DNA from: Sabethes cyaneus
Taxonomy: Eukaryota > Arthropoda > Insecta > Diptera > Culicidae
Direction of reading: 5' to 3'
Length of the DNA stretch: 64,000 bases
Assembly (NCBI RefSeq): GCF_943734655.1
Contig: NC_071354.1
Coordinates: 3,073,001 to 3,137,000 of the forward strand
Part shown: piece after piece, positions 1-11,832 of the stretch
Layout: each line of letters begins with the position of its first letter
Numbering within the stretch: the stretch's first letter is position 1
Translations under genes and position numbers: made by a program
Notes under the pieces: generated by a model
What the model was told of the DNA's origin: nothing
Seen by the model: the letters and a program-made list of their open reading frames with translations, nothing else
Databases searched by the model: none

Positions 1-1440
1 AAACCAAAGAAGTAATAAATGAATGTGCTACCCAGCAAAAAAAATATCACACAAGCCAAACAACAATTCCAACATAACTTATGCCGAAATTATACTGCCA
101 ATAAATTGGCTTTCGAACCGAACCGGATGGAGATACTGTCCACAAGGGAAAAGGGTAAACCAGCCGTGCTATATCGTATCTCCATGTCTAATGGGAAGAT
201 CTTAATCTTAACATAAGTTCGTTAACAAGCCACCAGAGTAGATTCTCTATTTTTTGTGCCATGGACAAGCAAATTAATCGCAACGTCTGCAACGATTCTA
301 GTTGTCAGGAAAGAGCAAAAAAAAAACCAGTCAGGAAATATTCGATTGGCTAGACGGAACGGAATCTTACGACAAAAACTTCCAACGAGAGTGCGAATAG
401 TGCGTCAAAGACAACATATTTATTCTGCTGATCATATTTATTATCATATTTATTGACAATGATTTAACGTTCAAATCATTACCCTACCAGTTGGCAATGT
501 TAAATTGCAATAAATGGTTTATAAAGAACAGAAATGCAAATAAATTTGCAATTTCAAACACAAATTTGTCTCAACAACGCACCTTGATGGATCGCAATTT
601 TCTTTTTACTTTTTACTGTTTATTTGTAATCTTTCGTTATCAACGAAAAACATACTGGAAAAATACTTTTCACGTCAAGTCTAGAATCCTACTCAACTCA
701 CGAGGAAAAACTAATGAAAAGATAAACTCATTACCACTTAGAACTTGGAAATTCAATTGAAATAGACGAAAAAACTCATAATTGAACATTTTTGAGCACA
801 TTTCAAGGTCTAAAACCAACGATCCTTATTTATCTATTTATTTTTTAATTATGTCGCATATTTCACAAAATTAAGTTTGGGTGGTATTTATTTTTAGTTT
901 AACGTATTGAACGGCGAGAGTTTACTGTTTAAAAACTTGTATCCTAATCCGGGGCAAATGGATCAAACGTACACCCAAAACAAACTTGAAACGGTATTAT
1001 GGAAATAAACTTTAAACTACTCTTATTTATTATGTTGAACAATCAATTAAAGGTTTCTTTTATTAAAAATTCCTAAAGAATCACTAATTAAATTGCTTTT
1101 TAATTGGTATCCATATTGGTTGCTTATTTGTTTCGATTTTTTTTGTATTGTAAACATATTAACATATTAACTCACACCCAGCCGATAGTTTGTGATTCCA
1201 AATAGTGATCGTTGCATTGTAATTGTTATTGAAACAAGTGAGAAAAATCTGTATAAATCAATATAAAAGTACCATTAAAACAACTCTTTTCTCAACACGG
1301 TAACCATGGTTACCATATGGGAACGTAATGTTTTGTTTTTATTTTTCTTTCAATTTATTTTGTTACTTATTTTTGATGAAATTATTACCAAGAAGAGAAT
1401 ATCAATTTACACCAATGCGATGTTTTGAAATTTTGAAGTA
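1..1440. other. AT-rich intergenic DNA, no gene recognised
   Basis: The open frames here are all under 90 codons. They lack recognisable domains, signal peptides or convincing splice partners. The stretch is AT-rich with short A and T runs. Nothing can be supported as a gene. Confidence 0.5.
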
Positions 1441-2540
1441 AAACATTTGGGTCATTCCACGTCAAAAGACCGAGAAAAAGTACAAACTTGTAATCGTCCT
1501 TCTCGGATTTGAACCAAGTTTTGTCAGATTGTTCGTTTCAGGTCAGCAAGAAAAACTCCTAAGTTTGGTGCCAATTGAACGTTCCCTCGATTAATGGGAG
1601 TTCCTTAATTTTTAATGAAAAGACACGTTTTTGTCAAATCCTCCTATTTTCTTTTGCTTGTAACTCTGGAAATACCAGGTTTAGAAAGACTATTTTATCA
1701 TGTTTCCAAAGGAAATTGTCCAAGAAATCCGAAATAAATAAATAAATAAATAAAAACTAAATTTGCATTTTTCTCTCAATGAGTACAATTTGATTTCAAA
1801 AATTTCAATTTCGTTGTATTCCTCAGATTTTTTTACATAAGAATCGCTCAAAACTACGAGGTGTTTTTGCCGATCCACAGTTACAGCGATTTGAAGTAAT
1901 TAACCCCCGATTTTTCATAAATAATCAAGAGTAAAATTACATTTCATTGAAGCAGTGAGTCTCTATTAGAGTGTCCCAAAATAGCACTATGTCAGAAAAC
2001 CCGGGGGCTCACCCCTCAAATGATAGCTTAGGGTGTCACAACAAAACTTTTATATGACGTCAACATTGGTTGCCGCGATTTAGGGGTCGCACATTTGAGT
2101 TTTATGAAACAATGGCATCAGGAGTAAATTCAGAAAAATATTTTTAGAAATGTTAAAGTAGGTGAAAAAAGGTACTTAACTATTTTTTCTCACAATCATT
2201 GGGATCTGATACATTCATAAAAAAGTTATGGTGTCATGTCTGGAGTCATATTTGGTTACAAAAATTTATTGAATTTGTCAATTATATAAAATTTTCGATG
2301 TTTCATATAAATAAACGTCAAAATAGGGTATCGAACAGTATCTCAGAGTAACGTACGTATACTGTATAGATGGGAAATTTTATGACGAACAACTTTGCCG
2401 AAGAAAGTATGGACGTACATATATTCAGATCTCGCTGAGATATTCACGTTTTTCTGAAGGCGGAACATGCGTTGTTTGATAATTACGCAGTTTATACTTA
2501 TTCCATTTTATTGTCCGTAACTTGGGCAAATTGTACACGG
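1441..2540. repeat. Unassigned repeat-like intergenic DNA
   Basis: The segment starts with GTCATTCCACGTCAAA, a phrase that resembles dispersed mosquito repeats known to me. It has no coding potential, and I could not find a matching inverted end. A short TAAA-type microsatellite lies near 1735-1755 (AAATAAATAAATAAATAAAT). The repeat assignment is a guess from general familiarity. Confidence 0.25.
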
Positions 2541-2544
2541 AGGT

Positions 2545-4465
2545 TTAGACCTCTTTAATCGTTCGATTGTACTGAATCCTCCAATGCTTCTAAAAATCTG
2601 TGCTGCTAGTCTGGCAGAGCCGATTGCACTGGTTTTCAATCGTTCACTCCGTGAACGGTCTTTCCTGTCTGCTTGTAAATCGGCCTATATTGTTCCAATT
2701 CACAAATCAGCTGTGTCGTAGCTGTGTCTCCAACTACCGTTGTGTCTCGCTGCTTTGTTGCCTTGGTAATGTATTAGAAAAACTAGTTCACAGTGCGCTA
2801 TACAATGCAGTTGCACTGGTCATTTCTTAGACTTAGCACGGCTCCATGAGGAACCGGGCAACGACCACTAATCTGATGTGCTACGTTTTTACTTTATCCA
2901 GAGAAGAAGCAAAACGATAGGTAGACTCGGTGTATCATCGACTTTGCAAAAACTTTCGATACTGTACCAAATATTCTGGTTATCGTCAAGTTGAAGCACA
3001 TGGGCATTCCGGATTATATTTCAAAAAGATGCCTCAGTTCATATATGACGGACCACAAGGCATACGTTTCAGTGAATTCCGCATGCTCTCGAACGTTTTT
3101 ATTCCTTCCGGGGTAGCCCAAGGAATCGTACTCGGTCCATTGCTCTTCAATATTTTCAGAAACGACCTAGGTGCATCTATGTCATCTCTTATACTTTCGT
3201 TCGCCGATTATTTGAAACATTTTCTGCAACATTTGAAACATTTGAAACATTCGACATACTGTCGCTTTGGGACTGGTACTTGGGAAGGTACTGCAAGGGG
3301 ATTTAAACAATCTATTAATTTGGTCTGACAATTGGTATGATTCACTCGAACAATGCTCTATACCAGTCGTACCCAGGCATAGGCATGGTACGGGCCAAAT
3401 GAGAGTGCCCCATGAATGTCGCGGGCCGCAAACTCCTCTGGCCATCCCTGGGCATAACCAAATGCAAAATATGCGGCCTTAAAAACCATTTTCTGGGACT
3501 CACCACAAGATTTAAACAGGAAAGCATTCGGAACCACAAGTTTGGCCATCACTACTCTACACCATCAATGTAAATACTGTAGATCGCATTTACCCAATCT
3601 GTGACTTAGGCGTCAGAATTGACTCGAAAGTCAGATTCAACCAGCATATTGGGATTATCACCGCGAAGGTATTCGCCACAATAATGATTCATTCGCTGTC
3701 ATGCTTTCATCATTAGCGACATTTACGCACTCAAAACTCTGTATTGCTCTGTGGTGCGTAGCAACTTGCGGTATGCTTTTACCGTTTGGTGCCAGCATCA
3801 GGTAACGCAAAGTCAAACGCAAAATCGAGAGAGTTTGATCAATTGATTTTCCTCGGATTTATCTTAGCATCAATGGATGGATACTTGTCTTATATGGCTG
3901 TCTTGATTCAACCTGGGTCGAAACGAACACCAATAAATCATCAGCGTTTATCACATGCACAGCCTTTTTTAACAAGATCGTTTATGCCAAATGCACTAGA
4001 ATGAATACAGCTTTTTCTTGAGCGAAGAATTGTCTTTTTGGTGTGCGATAAGAATCAGGCATAAGTACTTGTGGGTTGTGGCTTGAGCAGCACGTCCACC
4101 TCATAAATAAGGAGCTTTATGCCTGCGATAAGTGTACCAAGTTAACTAAGATGTCCTGCTATAAAACGAGTTGGATGTACTTTTGCATCCATCGTAGATC
4201 AGAATGGCAAAACAATTAGTGAGATGAATAGAGTTATTTTGATTAATGGCCTCTATGGCCTGCAATGTATAAAGATTGGCATTGACGTTAGATCAGTACA
4301 TATGCCGCTGTGGATTTTACTACCGGAAATTCGAAAACGGTACAAAAAACTATTGGAACGCTACTTCCATTACGCTTTGCCATTCGAGAAACACTCCCTA
4401 AACAAAGTAAACCCCAGCGTGCGTAGATCTGTCTACGGAATCGAAATTGCTTGCTGCAAATAAAG
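2545..4465 (+). pseudogene. Decayed Jockey-type LINE reverse transcriptase
   Basis: Conceptual translation in shifting plus-strand frames recovers reverse-transcriptase landmarks in the right order. Around 2720-2800 there is SNYRCVSLLCCLGNVLEKL, the palm segment that normally reads NYR-x-ISLL...KVLEKL. Near 2930-2960 the AFD-type motif survives as DFAKTFDTV. Near 3105-3175 there is SGVAQGIVLGPLLFNIF, the GVPQGSVLGPLLF motif. Near 3200 FADY stands where the catalytic FADD box should be. From about 3590 follows DLGVRIDSKVRFNQHI, typical of the region after the palm in Jockey-like elements. Stops and frameshifts interrupt every segment, so the copy is dead. Both ends are approximate. Confidence 0.75.
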
Positions 4466-4469
4466 TCTT

Positions 4470-6762
4470 AGCTCAGCCGACCTGCTCAAATATTTTTTTT
4501 TTTTTTTTGAGTTTTAGTTCTTAATAGTACCCTTGAATGCACTGACTTATGTATTGTCTGGAAGCCTCTGATTCACCCACCATAGGCGAGTCCTCGCCGC
4601 TAGCGTTCGTCAGTCGTTCTGACCGTGGGTGTTAGAGTGCGAGTTTTTAAAATGCACCTCCCGACAATCCCTATCCCTTCACTGATCCGTGCTGTATCTA
4701 GTATATGGAATACAAAATTAATTCAATGTCAAAAAGCAATATTGTGTGCAATTTATTCTGTAGTACTCCGCAGCGACAAATGAACCCTAACATTCGGTGT
4801 AAATCGTTTAATCCTGAGAAGATGAACAACGCAATGAAACAGTTCACAACAGACAAATTGCCGGCTCATGGTTATTTTGCTATCGGATAACTTATCGCCA
4901 GCCAATTAATCCATGTGCGATGCCAAAGCAAGCCCTCACATACATCACAATCAGTACCAACATTTGACACTGATTCACTTAGCTCAAACACCAGACCGGA
5001 GTGGTAATCCGTTAAATATTACCACACAGAAAAAAAACATGAGAACGTGTTTATCTTCCTGACATTTTTCGTGGCATCGGCAATAGAGATAGCACAATTT
5101 GCCGGTGTTTTACCATTATGTAAGTGTGACACAACACGACACCGCGCAGCACAAACAACCCAGTAGCTGCCACCCCTTTTCAAGTGGCAGGTACGTGTTC
5201 CAAATGCAGAATCAGCTTCATCTGAATGAGCCAAACACACAGCCACAAATCTGCCCCCTGTTCTACCGGCGAAGTTTTCACGTTGCAACGGTACCATTGC
5301 ATATAATCAGACCGGCTTTTTCTGTTTTGCTCTAACCCCGAGGAAACAAATTTCATTAGAAGATGTCATCACACCATGCTAAACAAGGAACATAATATAT
5401 AAACTCCATCGTTCATTTTGCGCTGCAAATAAAACAGTTAGTTACAAGTGGAAATGGTTTCCCTTGAAAGATAAACCACGGTTTCCACTAACTTGTCGCA
5501 CTATGATAGTAATTTAAAATTTCCCTTACATTTCCCATTAATTAATGCCGGACAGTTCCGAGTTTTCGTATTGTTTGATTTGAATTCGGAAATTACCAAC
5601 CTTAATTCAATACTGTTGAATTCGACTCTATCTCGATTAACATCATTATACCGTACCTTATTTTAGAGTAATAATGTTTACGTTTCGGACTGCAAACATT
5701 CAATTTGCATTCAAATCCGTCTGTATTGCTGCCATTTGTGTTGATTTTCCATTTTAATTATCACATGAGCGTACCGTCAGCTTTGTATATGTTCAAATTG
5801 GCACAAGGTATTTTTACTTAATTTCATATAGAGTTGTATACTTAGTATGAGAATGTTTTCGATTCGACTACTAACGAAAATCTTTCTGTTATTTAATTTC
5901 TGTCATTCCTTGAATAAATAACAGAAAACAAGTGTAAATAATAACGTAAATAATTATGATTTATGATTCTAGTGTTTCTCTCAGTCGAGGGTTAATATTA
6001 ATTTAACTACATAAACCGTACTAGTATGTAAAGCGTAAAGCCCCAAAAGCTGGTATGAATATTCACTGAACGGACGACGGTTTAATCTCATTACGGAAGC
6101 TAACGAAGAAAAATTTTTAGCACGTGCTGAACGGAATTGCAGCTCACACAGAAGGAGAGAGCTATAGCAACGGCAGCATTCGACAGATGCATCTCTCGAT
6201 GAAAACCTCATTCTCTATGGCGATGTGCAGATATTTCATACCGTGACTATCACGTAACAGAATCGCTCGTATCCATCGCTGCATTATTTTCGGTTTTATT
6301 TTTATTTTGTGCCACTCAAGCGGTTAGCTGAAATGGAAACCAATTTGTGAACGAAAATCGAGGAAAATATCACCCGGATCAATAATCTATTAGGGTTTAA
6401 TATATTTTCAGAGTAAATAAACTCTAGCAGCGGAACCGACGGTATGAGCAACCTCGATGGCACTCAGAAAAAATCGACAATTTCATTTCCGGTGCGCGAA
6501 AATGGTTGCAAGTGTCACTTCACTGTTGCTATTTGAATAACACAAAAAGTAGACCATCAGTTTGCGATGCAGTTTATTTATTTTTAATTTTAATACGCTC
6601 TTCATGAACTGCTCTGGACCGAACATTGGGTAGCGTAGGATACTTTTTTTTTAGTTTTTTCGTTTTTTCTCACAATAAATTAATGTATTTGACAAGACCC
6701 ATTTTTCATTTCCGTGCTTTAGATCGAATTTATCATACTTAATTATATATACCTACACATAA
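4470..6762. other. Intergenic region downstream of the GH18-like gene
   Basis: No convincing gene. A TATA-like string (ATATATAAACTCC) lies near 5393-5405, with a possible initiator about 30 bp on and an ATG near 5454. That ATG opens only a six-codon frame, so I do not call a promoter. A minus-strand frame of 92 codons at 5019-5297 has no recognisable domain or splice partner. Confidence 0.4.
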
Positions 6763-9021
6763 CTATTTGCCTAAGAAAGAAATAACACCTTCGCTATCGC
6801 CGTTGCTTATTTCCGGAATATTGGTGTCTTGGACTGGTGGTATTGCCTGAACTATTTCATCCACAACTTCACCAACTGGTTCATCGCCAATCTCTTTTAA
6901 TTCATCCGATGGTACGACGGCCGGCAAATTTTCAACGGCTTCAGCTGCAACTTTTTCATCACTGTCTGGCTCATCGGATAGTTCGATTGTTGGCAAATCC
7001 TCTTTTGGCACATCCTCCGGCATGGTATCGTCTAGATTGATATCTTCTAATGATTGCACTTCATCGACCTTCTCCTCAACGTTACCAATTTCTTCTTCGA
7101 CAATGCTGATAACTGACTTAACTTCATCTGGTTCGTTATTTAAAACGGGAGAAGCAGGAGTTTCTTCCGTAGGTTCTTCTTCTTCTTCTTCTTCTTCTTC
7201 TTCTTCTTCTTCTTCTTCTTCTTCTTCTTCTTCTTGTATTGTTACTTCTTCACTTAAAATTTTTTCAACGTCCTTTAACTTTTCCGAAACACTTTCTTCC
7301 TCAACTTTTACCTGTGTTTGTTCGTCATCTTTAACAATTTCCTTATCTTTCTCTGAACTTGTGACGGTCTGGTTTTCCGCAGCCTCGAGAAAATTCACCA
7401 TCTCATTCAAGCCAATGGATTCATTCGAATCCATAGCTGGTTGTGCCGGATTACGATGTTTGCAGCAATCAGCCAACGATACGATAAGATCAAAAGAATT
7501 CTTCATGGCATTCAGCAGTGTGTCAGCAAGCTTTTGAACCAGCATCGTAAGACTTTTTGTGTTGTCAATCGCAGCCTCCAATCGCGCAATCTTCTCTACT
7601 TCCGCAGACGCATTCATTTTACTGTTACATCCTCCATCACATCCCTTGCCAGAACTGTTCATCTGTCCGCAATCACAGGGGTTTTTCTGTATCCTGCAAC
7701 ACACAAACTGTATAAGAAAACTATAGGCTTTGAATTCAGAAAGCAAAGTTTGGTTACATTTTATCGACGGGAAAATGCAAGCGTTGGGCACACTCATCCG
7801 AACTTTTGTGTGCTTCATCGATTGTCTTCCGAATCGCATTGAACAGCGGAAAGCGTTCACCGTTGTAACATAACCCTGCATGATCGTCGTAGCTCAATAG
7901 AATTGACACCCCTCGAAGCCTACGTCGAAGACACTGCGATGTTCGATCGGCTGCCGTTTCAGGATCATCGTAGATCAACTTAGCTCGATCGTTGAACAAA
8001 GAACACCAACTATTCCCTCGCCATTCACAAAATTTTTGTTGTTGCTGGTGAAGCTCACAAACCTGGAATTCAAAATTTTCTTAAAATGCCAAAACTTGTT
8101 AGATTCAGCGTGACTCACTTGACCATACGATAAAAATTCAACGTCAGAGTTTCTGAGACGAATCAAATCCAACTCCGAGGCTAAAGGATTTACTAAAACA
8201 CCGACTGTTTGTAAGCCTAGAACGATCTTTTCCGGGCGAAGTCCTGCCTCCAAAGCATAATTGATGGAAGTGGTGGAATATTTACGTACACTAAAATCAC
8301 TGCCGTTCTTGATACTGTGAAGAACTTCGCTCATTGATAGCAGAACAATAATATCTAGACATTCGTTCATAGCCCGAACAAGCGGGAAAGCGATTGGTCG
8401 TCGGCAATCGATCGCAGTTGATATCGCAGTAGTTGCTCCCAAGCGAAGCTTCAACAGGTTTAGGAACCGGGCAAAACTGATCTGAAATACGAATGTTTTA
8501 AATTATAACCTTCGATAATCGCAAAAAGCACTAAACTTGATCAAACAATTCCAAAGCAGTCGGATCATAATCCAGATCGACACCATCGTACAACCCAAGT
8601 GGCAGATTTGTGGTAATTTGTTGAATAAACCATTCACTTCCAATCGGTGTTCGTAGTACCTCCAGGCTCATGGTCAGTGGAACGGACAGGAAAATCCTAG
8701 CATGCGGTGCAGAGTTTCGTAGCGTTGTCAAACTATCAGCGTCGAACAGGATACGCGGCGCTCGATCCAAATAGAATGCATCTCCGCTTACTATGATGTC
8801 GGAACAGTTCGGCAGTTGATTCCGAAGCGGCACGTTGAGCTCGGATGGAAGATGTATGTAGCAGATGATTCCCGCTGCAGAAAAATGTGATTTTTTTGTC
8901 AATTCATCACAACGATTTACTATTTACTTTACTACTTCACTTAATTATAGTACTCACTTTTGCTTGAACATTGAGCTAACACAACATTAACACATAGAAT
9001 TATCAGAGTAAAGCGCCACAT
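6763..9021 (-). CDS. Secreted degenerate GH18 chitinase-like protein with acidic poly-Glu tail
   Basis: Five exons: 9021-8958, 8874-8537, 8481-8119, 8062-7758 and 7693-6763, giving 666 aa. Every border has GT..AG and the phases (1,0,0,2) join cleanly. Residues 1-16 are a signal peptide (MWRFTLIILCVNVVLA). About 23-355 follow the GH18 fold: DGVDLDYD at 118-125 sits at the catalytic DGxDxDxE motif, with Asp in place of the proton-donor Glu. Late in the domain, LIYDDPETAADR and GVSILLSYDDHAGLC match the last strands of insect chitinases. After it come a Cys-rich CDCGQ segment, an acidic tail with about 20 consecutive Glu (about 510-531), and ISFLGK at the end. With that substitution hydrolysis is unlikely; binding chitin or another glycan is my inference. 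The family call is confident at fold level. A TATA box lies upstream. I saw no canonical AATAAA close to the stop. Confidence 0.85.
7173..7234 (-). repeat. In-frame GAA microsatellite encoding poly-Glu
   Basis: About 20 uninterrupted CTT/TTC triplets on the plus strand read as GAA on the coding strand and encode the glutamate run of the GH18-like protein. All the Glu codons in the run are GAA, so length probably varies by slippage. Confidence 0.9.
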
Positions 9022-9096
9022 TTTGTTTGATGTTTAACTGTTCATGATGAATGTACAGCGCATAGAATGGGATCATTGAAATGCTGTGGCGGTAAA

Positions 9097-9102
9097 TTTA
9101 TA
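9097..9102 (-). promoter_or_regulatory. TATA box of the GH18-like gene
   Basis: TATAAA reads on the minus strand about 75 bp upstream of the ATG at 9021, inside GAAAGTATAAATTTACC. That leaves room for a start site some 30 bp downstream and a 5' leader of about 45 nt. Both paralogues at 32664 and 34755 also have a TATA box at 70-90 bp, which supports the call. Confidence 0.6.
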
Positions 9103-9340
9103 CTTTCTGTTCTATGATAGTGTTAAATAAGCCGGCGAATCGTGTCTCGAAATAAGTTCAGAGCATTTATAGCCAAGCGCACAACCAGCTTATCAGAGAC
9201 ACTCAGTTTGACGAGAAAATGTAGTCGCTTAGTAAAAATTACCTAACCATATTACTTTGTTGGTTTAGGAAAGACGATGTAGTCTAAATAAATAAATAGG
9301 TATTAAATTTTTTTAATTCCAATTTATGCGATATCTAACC

Positions 9341-9388
9341 GCCCAGTTGGTTTCGAGGTACGATGCTGGTCTAACAAGGTCTAAGTTT
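9341..9388 (+). repeat. SINE head fragment (tRNA-like part)
   Basis: GTTTCGAGGTACGATGCTGG followed by TCTAACAAGG matches the 5' head of the tRNA-derived SINE seen complete on the other strand at 20858-21062. The body is missing, so this is a truncated copy. The surrounding 9103-9558 holds nothing else that I recognise. Confidence 0.5.
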
Positions 9389-9558
9389 TCTGAATGCCGC
9401 AAGTTTTTGCAAATTTCCGAAAGAAAAATATTAAACAAACCACCGACACATTTCTAAAATGTCGAATTAGCGGTACAAGATATCATATTCTAGCATAATG
9501 AAAACTAATCCTTATTCAAGGTGATTAGAACTTGTAGATTTCATACCGATTCCTTATG

Positions 9559-10223
9559 TACTTTACTTTAGTGGCAACGGTCCGTTACCGATCCTGCGCC
9601 GAACGAATTATGCTCTTCCAGTACCGTTGGTCCTGGCCGTTCTCCAATCCCCACGGACACCAGCTGAAGGTGCATCATCCTCGACAGCACACACCTACCG
9701 GATGCGGGGTCTGCCTCGGAGTCTACGGCCTCTTCCTGGTTCTCTGCTGCAAATAGTTTTGGCTACTCTTTCGTCGGGCATTCTGACCACGTGCCCAGCC
9801 CACCGCAGCCTGCCACATTGCACTACCTTCACTGTATCAGCATATTTGTATACTTGGTGATTCATGCGTCTGCGCCACACTCCATTTCCCATTTTGCCAC
9901 CAAGTATAGATCGCAGAATTTTGCTCTGAAAAACTCCAAGCACTCGTCGATCAGCTTCCTTTAGCGCCTATGATTCGTGCCCATAAAGAGCCACCGGAAG
10001 GATTAATGTTCTGTTGAGCGCCAATTTTGTGCGAATTTGCCAACTACAGAACTTCAGCTGGCTACGTAAACCATAGAAAGCCCGATTCGCGGCTGCAACT
10101 CGTCATTTCACTTCACGGCTTACATCGTTGTCACATGTCACGAGTGTACCAAAGTATATAAATATAAGAGAGCCAGAGCTATATTTGACGCTCCTTCCAG
10201 GTAACTCTCTCCATTTCATACCC
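9559..10223 (-). mobile_element. Internally deleted RTE-like LINE copy
   Basis: Read on the minus strand, it begins GGGTATGAAATGGAGAGAG, like the element at 37819. After about 75 bp it jumps directly into the last part of the reverse transcriptase (about 10160 down to 9559). That part holds the C-terminal frame ending RLRWAGHVVRMPDERVAK at 9695-9943 and the 3' end CACTAAAGTAAAGTA. The junction sits in TATATTTATATAC. Compared with 37819-40060, about 1.9 kb holding the endonuclease and most of the RT are absent. The copy cannot encode its own machinery. Confidence 0.8.
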
Positions 10224-11832
10224 ACCGATAACAGTGTATATAGTGGGAACTAGACCCGTCCAACGAAAAAAGTAGGAAAATAAGGTGCGATAATAACCCG
10301 AACAAGACGGCCAAACACGATCCCGGAAGCTGTACACGAAGATGCTGATTTCGATTGCGTGGTGATGAAGAACGAAATCTACTTCAAGTCCGAGCTCAAA
10401 TAGCTTCTAGGCAAGTGTTTTAAATGCTAACCGAAAGGAGAAAGTTGGCAGACATTTTCAACCATATGAAACTATCAAGACCCGCTAAGAAATATCTGTT
10501 TTAGCAGGAACTAAGAAATATCTGGCACAAATACTTTGGATCATCAATAACGTCCAGGTGGTGCCAAAGGACAAAATCCCAGCTAACACAACAGCGCAGG
10601 GTGGGACCAAACCTCAAAAATTCGATAATTTATTATACCAGGGACTAAAAATATCATTGTTCATATCCAGAAATAAACGACAAATACGAAGAGCGATAAA
10701 CCAGTTATTCTCTGCCTATAAAACAAACGTACGTAGCAACCAAAATATGTTTTAGTCCTGCAATAAAATATGTGTTTGTCGCAAGGCTGATTAAAGACAA
10801 TACTTTATTAGCAAGTAGAACAAAAGAGACAAACTGAAAAAAAAACTTAAGGAAAAGACGAGCTTGCTTTGACCCAAAGTCTAGCGAACAATGCTTACCA
10901 CTGGTAAGCTATCAACATTACCTTGGTAACTACCAGGCACTGCAGCTGCCGACACAGTGTGATATGATTAGCTTTGCTTTTCTCGCGTACAATTTGAATG
11001 GCATACAACAGTGTGTCTCTTTCGCAAGCAACAGCATGGTTGTCATGAAACATCTGTATTCACGATAAACAGCTACGATATCTTGTTGTTGTCCTAACTT
11101 TCATGCGATAGTGACAAACTTCCCAGATAACACAAAATCGTAATAGAAAGTTCACATTAAATCGTTTTCATGTCAAATTCACATTGGAATTGTATAATGA
11201 TTAGAGTATGTCAAATCGAAGTGAACATAAAGTTGTTTTGCAGTCGTGCGTGTCTTCATATACAATTCATGACTGTGAATTATAAAGCAGGATAGACAAT
11301 TGCAATATTTGATTACATCTATATCATATATTCAGGAGTATTTAGTTGCGTGTTATAAACACTGCGCAAAATAGAATTACAATAGTTGTCAAAATTTTCG
11401 CACGTATATCGCCTCCACTTTGGTACATATATGTTCTTATATGGCGTGAAACATAACTTTTTCGTTCAGATATGATTTCGTATACCTCAGTTGCAATCGA
11501 GATATACAAACCAAATGGTTTACTGGGTTTCATCATATATTGTCCCAACATTTTGAAGTAGGGATAATATCATTGTCTGCAGTGCGTTCGTGATTTTTGG
11601 CTCCCTGTTTATAATGCTGCTATATGCATATCAGTCCCATTTTATAGGAAACTTAATAGAAAATGGAACTTTTATGCGCGTAGCGGCAGTATACTTTACC
11701 ATTAAAATAAACAAAAATTAGCGTCACCCTAATAAGTAAAACGAAACCGTAATTATTACATAAGTTTTTCTAGCGTGCAAATTAGCGTGCGTAATTTTTC
11801 AAGGATTGTATCATTAGAGAAATTCAATTAAA
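10224..11832. other. Intergenic region without recognised gene
   Basis: All frames are short (65-69 codons) and domain-free. Small direct repeats such as TTCACATT occur around 11150-11190. No gene or complete mobile element can be supported. Confidence 0.4.

Noticed and set aside
5393..5460. TATA box plus initiator as a promoter on the plus strand
   Set aside because: The only ATG downstream opens six codons and no further exon was recognised.
7022..7537. Ser-rich 171-codon plus-strand frame
   Set aside because: Antisense of the poly-Glu exon of the GH18-like gene.
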